From CAKRPJ01 sp934376955 (GTDB lineage: Bacteria > Bacillota > Clostridia > Lachnospirales > Lachnospiraceae), in the NCBI GenBank assembly GCA_934376955.1, contig CAKRPJ010000035.1, positions 1 through 24,268 on the forward strand: a stretch of DNA of 24,268 nt. The letters are read 5' to 3'. The notes beneath the pieces are model-generated. The model ran no database searches. It worked only from the letters and a program-made list of their open reading frames with translations, and had not been told where the DNA came from. The translations under genes were made by a program, and so were the position numbers. Each line of letters starts with the position of its first letter. The stretch's first letter is position 1. Below, piece after piece: positions 22,551 to 24,268 of the stretch.

Positions 22551-22808
22551 CTTATTGAAGCGGGCTGACTTGAAATTTTAAATTCCAGTGCAGTGGTAAA
22601 TTCCACCAGACATTAAAATTCCTTGATTTTATTGAATTATAATGAGCAAAATCTTTAGATAACTGGTATAATTAAGCTAACTTCTCATAAAATATCTGAG
22701 TTTGTGACATGGAAAAGAGACCTCTGGATATCTGGTGTGTAAGACTAAATTCCGCATGCCCAAGCGGACGGTGGAATTTACTTTTGAAATTTTCACTTAT
22801 TGAAGCGG
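22551..22808. repeat. Segment bounded by 13-bp direct repeats, with an internal inverted repeat
   Basis: CTTATTGAAGCGG occurs at 22551-22563 and again at 22796-22808. Inside, GTAAATTCCACC (22596-22607) is matched inverted by GGTGGAATTTAC (22770-22781), and TGAAATTTT occurs near both ends. No gene is supported between them. It resembles the end region of an IS (possibly IS21-like, given istB to the right) or a MITE; no transposase is present. Confidence 0.45.
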
Positions 22809-22871
22809 CAGAAACAAATGGTTGATTTCCTAAGCAAACTCGCTTATAATCTGAATCGGAACATATTGCTA

Positions 22872-22933
22872 TTATCCACAGTTACGGAGCGAGTGTTATC
22901 AACAGCGATAACAAATTGATAACATTATCCCAT
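22872..22933 (+). other. Cluster of DnaA-box-like motifs and GTTATC dyads
   Basis: TTATCCACA (22872-22880) is the exact consensus DnaA box. TTATCAACA (22896-22904) differs by one base, and TTATCCCAT (22925-22933) by two. GTTATCAA (22895-22902) is inverted as TTGATAAC (22916-22923), with GATAAC again at 22907-22912. It could be the remains of a plasmid or element origin. The rest of 22809-23020 shows no gene. Confidence 0.35.
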
Positions 22934-23021
22934 ATAGGCAGGATAATATGGATATATCAAAGAATCGAAAGAAAAGCAAACACGGCAGCAAATAATCTCT
23001 AAACAAAATTGATTAGTAATT

Positions 23022-23036
23022 GTCGAGTTTGAATAA
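23022..23036 (+). repeat. guaA: Second copy of the guaA 3' terminus, candidate att site
   Basis: GTCGAGTTTGAATAA would encode V-E-F-E-stop, against I-E-F-E-stop at the real guaA end (19964-19978). The 12 bases GAGTTTGARTAA differ at one position. Codons before it do not continue GuaA. A terminator of similar build follows at almost the same distance as after guaA. Confidence 0.55.
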
Positions 23037-23042
23037 AAAAAG

Positions 23043-23085
23043 GAGCTCGGAAATCCAGCGTTTATGCGGGTTTCCGGGCTCTTAC
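23043..23085. terminator. Terminator resembling the guaA terminator
   Basis: GAGCTCGGAAATCC (23043-23056) pairs with GGGTTTCCGGGCTC (23068-23081) over 14 positions including G-U pairs. It is preceded by a run of seven A and followed by TTACT, so it could work on the minus strand too. It shares TTTATGCGGG(C/T)TTCCGG with 20004-20020. Confidence 0.7.
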
Positions 23086-23093
23086 TATGTCTG

Positions 23094-23113
23094 TTGAGTA
23101 CAGTTTGAGTACA
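23094..23113. repeat. Short tandem repeat
   Basis: TTGAGTACAG is followed at once by TTTGAGTACA, so GAGTACA occurs twice with an 11-base period. Such paired repeats can be recombinase arm or IS binding sites; no partner gene is visible here. Confidence 0.35.
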
Positions 23114-23162
23114 ATTTATTTTTGAACAAAAAAATAGAACGCCGTCGCAACGCCGCCCTTAC

Positions 23163-23181
23163 AAAAACGTAATACGTTTTT
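23163..23181. repeat. Perfect 9+1+9 palindrome
   Basis: AAAAACGTA (23163-23171), one central A, then TACGTTTTT (23173-23181). It ends in T5 and begins with A5, so it could be a bidirectional terminator or a protein-binding dyad. Confidence 0.5.
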
Positions 23182-23272
23182 ATGATTCTGATATTATTAT
23201 GTGTAGATAGAGCCAAAAAGTCAACAGATTTCGAAAAAAAGTATTGACAAATTATTCTAACTATGATTTGAA

Positions 23273-23425
23273 GTGGTGGGCTCATTGCGTAATGTCCAAC
23301 GAGAATATGCAACAGTATTTGATGCATCTGAAGAAGGAGAATATATTGAAAAGCAAAGCATACATATATTATTACAGGTAATAACAAATGGGGTTAACGA
23401 AGAAGATTATCATATTGATTTTTGA
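23273..23425 (+). CDS. Possible small or remnant ORF, unknown
   Basis: An open frame of 50 codons from tandem GTG codons at 23273/23276 to TGA at 23423-23425. Its composition looks protein-like (REYATVFDASEEGEYIEKQS, then ILLQVITNGVNEEDYHIDF), acidic, with an alternating pattern near the end. No convincing ribosome site precedes it, and a stop lies just upstream in frame (23264-23266). A TTGACA at 23244-23249 lacks a good -10. It may be the C-terminal leftover of a larger gene. Confidence 0.3.
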   Translation: MVGSLRNVQREYATVFDASEEGEYIEKQSIHILLQVITNGVNEEDYHIDF

Positions 23426-23476
23426 TTATGGAAAACAATAGCATTTAATATATGTAGAGAATGGATATGTGAAAAT

Positions 23477-23551
23477 GCATATTCCGCAGAATCTGCGCAT
23501 CCGTTCCGAAGGAACGGAGCGCCATTCCGCTTTAAACTGAGCAGTGCTCAG
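23477..23551. repeat. Hairpin-rich region downstream of istB, probable IS end
   Basis: CCGTTCC-GAA-GGAACGG (23501-23517) and CTGAGC-AGT-GCTCAG (23537-23551) are two perfect short hairpins between the istB stop (23560) and a 21-bp sequence (23476-23496) that recurs inverted at 24171-24191. They may terminate istB transcription, which runs leftward. Confidence 0.45.
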
Positions 23552-23559
23552 ATAGTTAA

Positions 23560-24268
23560 CTAGTTGTTATTGCTTATACGTCGGTCATTGCCAGGAAAGT
23601 GTAGCCGGTAGGCCTTAGCAGTCATTCTGCTGAGGCAGGCATCCGCATAGGTATGATCACCAAACAATGGGTACCATTTATCAACTGGAAGCTGGGAAAT
23701 GATGAGCGTTGACTTGCGGCAGTCCCTAGCTTCGATGATTTCGAGCAGATCACGACATTTATTCATATCCAGGTCCATTAGACCGAAATCATCAATCACA
23801 AGAAGATCGTAGGATGCCATCTTATTCGAATACTCATAATAAGTGCTTTCCTGATGGGCATGTTCCGATTCCGTCATAAGACTGTTGGCACGGATATATT
23901 TAACGGTCCGCATTTGGTGCATTGCCGCAATACACAAGGCACAGGTAATATATGTTTTTCCTGATCCGGCGCCACCAGTAACCAGGAGATTATTCGGTTC
24001 ATCGATCCATTTGCACTCTGCGAGCAGTTCAATGACAGGGGTATTTAACTGGCGTTCTGGTTCATAGATCGTAGCGTCGAGATCCGCGGCGGGATACTTT
24101 AAAGTTGCCTGTTTGAGAAGTTTATTAAATTTCTTGTTTTCACGCTGGTTCTATTCCTGGTTTATGATATGCAGATTCTGCGGAATATGCAGCGGAAGAA
24201 CAACCGTACCGTAAAAATCCTCCAGATCAGAGAACGTTGACTGTAAGATAAGCTCGTCTTTTGTATGT
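23560..24268 (-). pseudogene. istB: IS21-family helper ATPase IstB, interrupted by a nonsense codon and cut by window edge
   Basis: DNA-transposition helper ATPase that partners the IstA transposase. Reading leftward, the frame from 24150 to 23560 encodes about 196 residues: NQRENKKFNKLLKQATLKYP, Walker A TGGAGSGKT, Walker B DLLVIDDFGL, DLLEIIEARD, STLIISQLPVDKWYPLFGD and TYADACLSRM, all IstB marks. A TAG at 24151-24153 stands where IstB proteins often have Trp (REW then REN), suggesting a TGG-to-TAG change. Upstream the same frame stays open to the window edge, but its residues (FSDLEDFYGTVVLPLHIPQN) do not look like the usual IstB start. Translation could restart at an alternative start such as TTG 23937, but that would lose Walker A. 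istA would lie to the right, outside the window. Confidence 0.75.

Noticed and set aside
22551..22808. CRISPR array
   Set aside because: Only two copies of a short 13-bp repeat, no regular spacing, and no cas gene.
23085..23387. 100-codon minus-strand frame
   Set aside because: Low-complexity hydrophobic wording, no ribosome site, and it runs through a palindrome and repeats; probably chance.

Overview
The window looks like a chromosomal segment from a low-to-mid GC Clostridia (Firmicutes) genome, most likely Lachnospiraceae. The reasons are strong AGGAGG-type ribosome sites, a Bacillus-type LexA box, exported proteins with choline-binding-like (cell-wall-binding) Trp/Tyr repeats, the long-form LeuA, and a recombinase remnant whose C-terminal wording is typical of clostridial large serine recombinases. 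The genus cannot be fixed from the sequence alone.

Layout. Positions 1-18200 are ordinary core chromosome: the 3' part of prfA; a convergent MFS transporter; a tdh-kbl threonine-to-glycine operon; an exported CAP-domain protein with wall-binding repeats; a structured non-coding element (6113-6265); an rmlA-rmlB-rmlD-glmM operon making dTDP-rhamnose precursors and glucosamine-1-phosphate for the envelope; leuA with its own promoter and a possible leader peptide; a second exported wall-binding-repeat protein; uvrA under a LexA-box promoter; and iadA (isoaspartyl dipeptidase). guaA follows at 18434-19978, behind a structured leader.

From 19979 to the end the character changes. The DNA becomes visibly AT-rich, non-coding and broken sequences appear, and the 3' end of guaA plus its terminator seems to be present a second time at 23025-23081. 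Between the two copies lie the broken C-terminal end of a large serine recombinase (about 20084-20399) and an intact two-gene cassette. That cassette is a small TerB-like protein (20540-21127) followed 7 bases later by a TerB-like/AAA+ (CbbX/SpoVK/EccA-type) ATPase (21135-22514). Beyond it come repeats, DnaA-box-like motifs, a small possible ORF, and an IS21-type istB gene interrupted by a nonsense codon at the right edge.

Interpretation. The region after guaA reads as a decayed integrative element whose only intact cargo is the TerB-like/AAA+ pair. The two proteins share a homologous N-terminal domain, so they are likely partners: a small sensor or adaptor and a ring-forming remodelling ATPase. 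I know of no named system with this exact architecture. It is the best candidate in the window for something undescribed, possibly a stress-response or defence cassette. Function is inference only.
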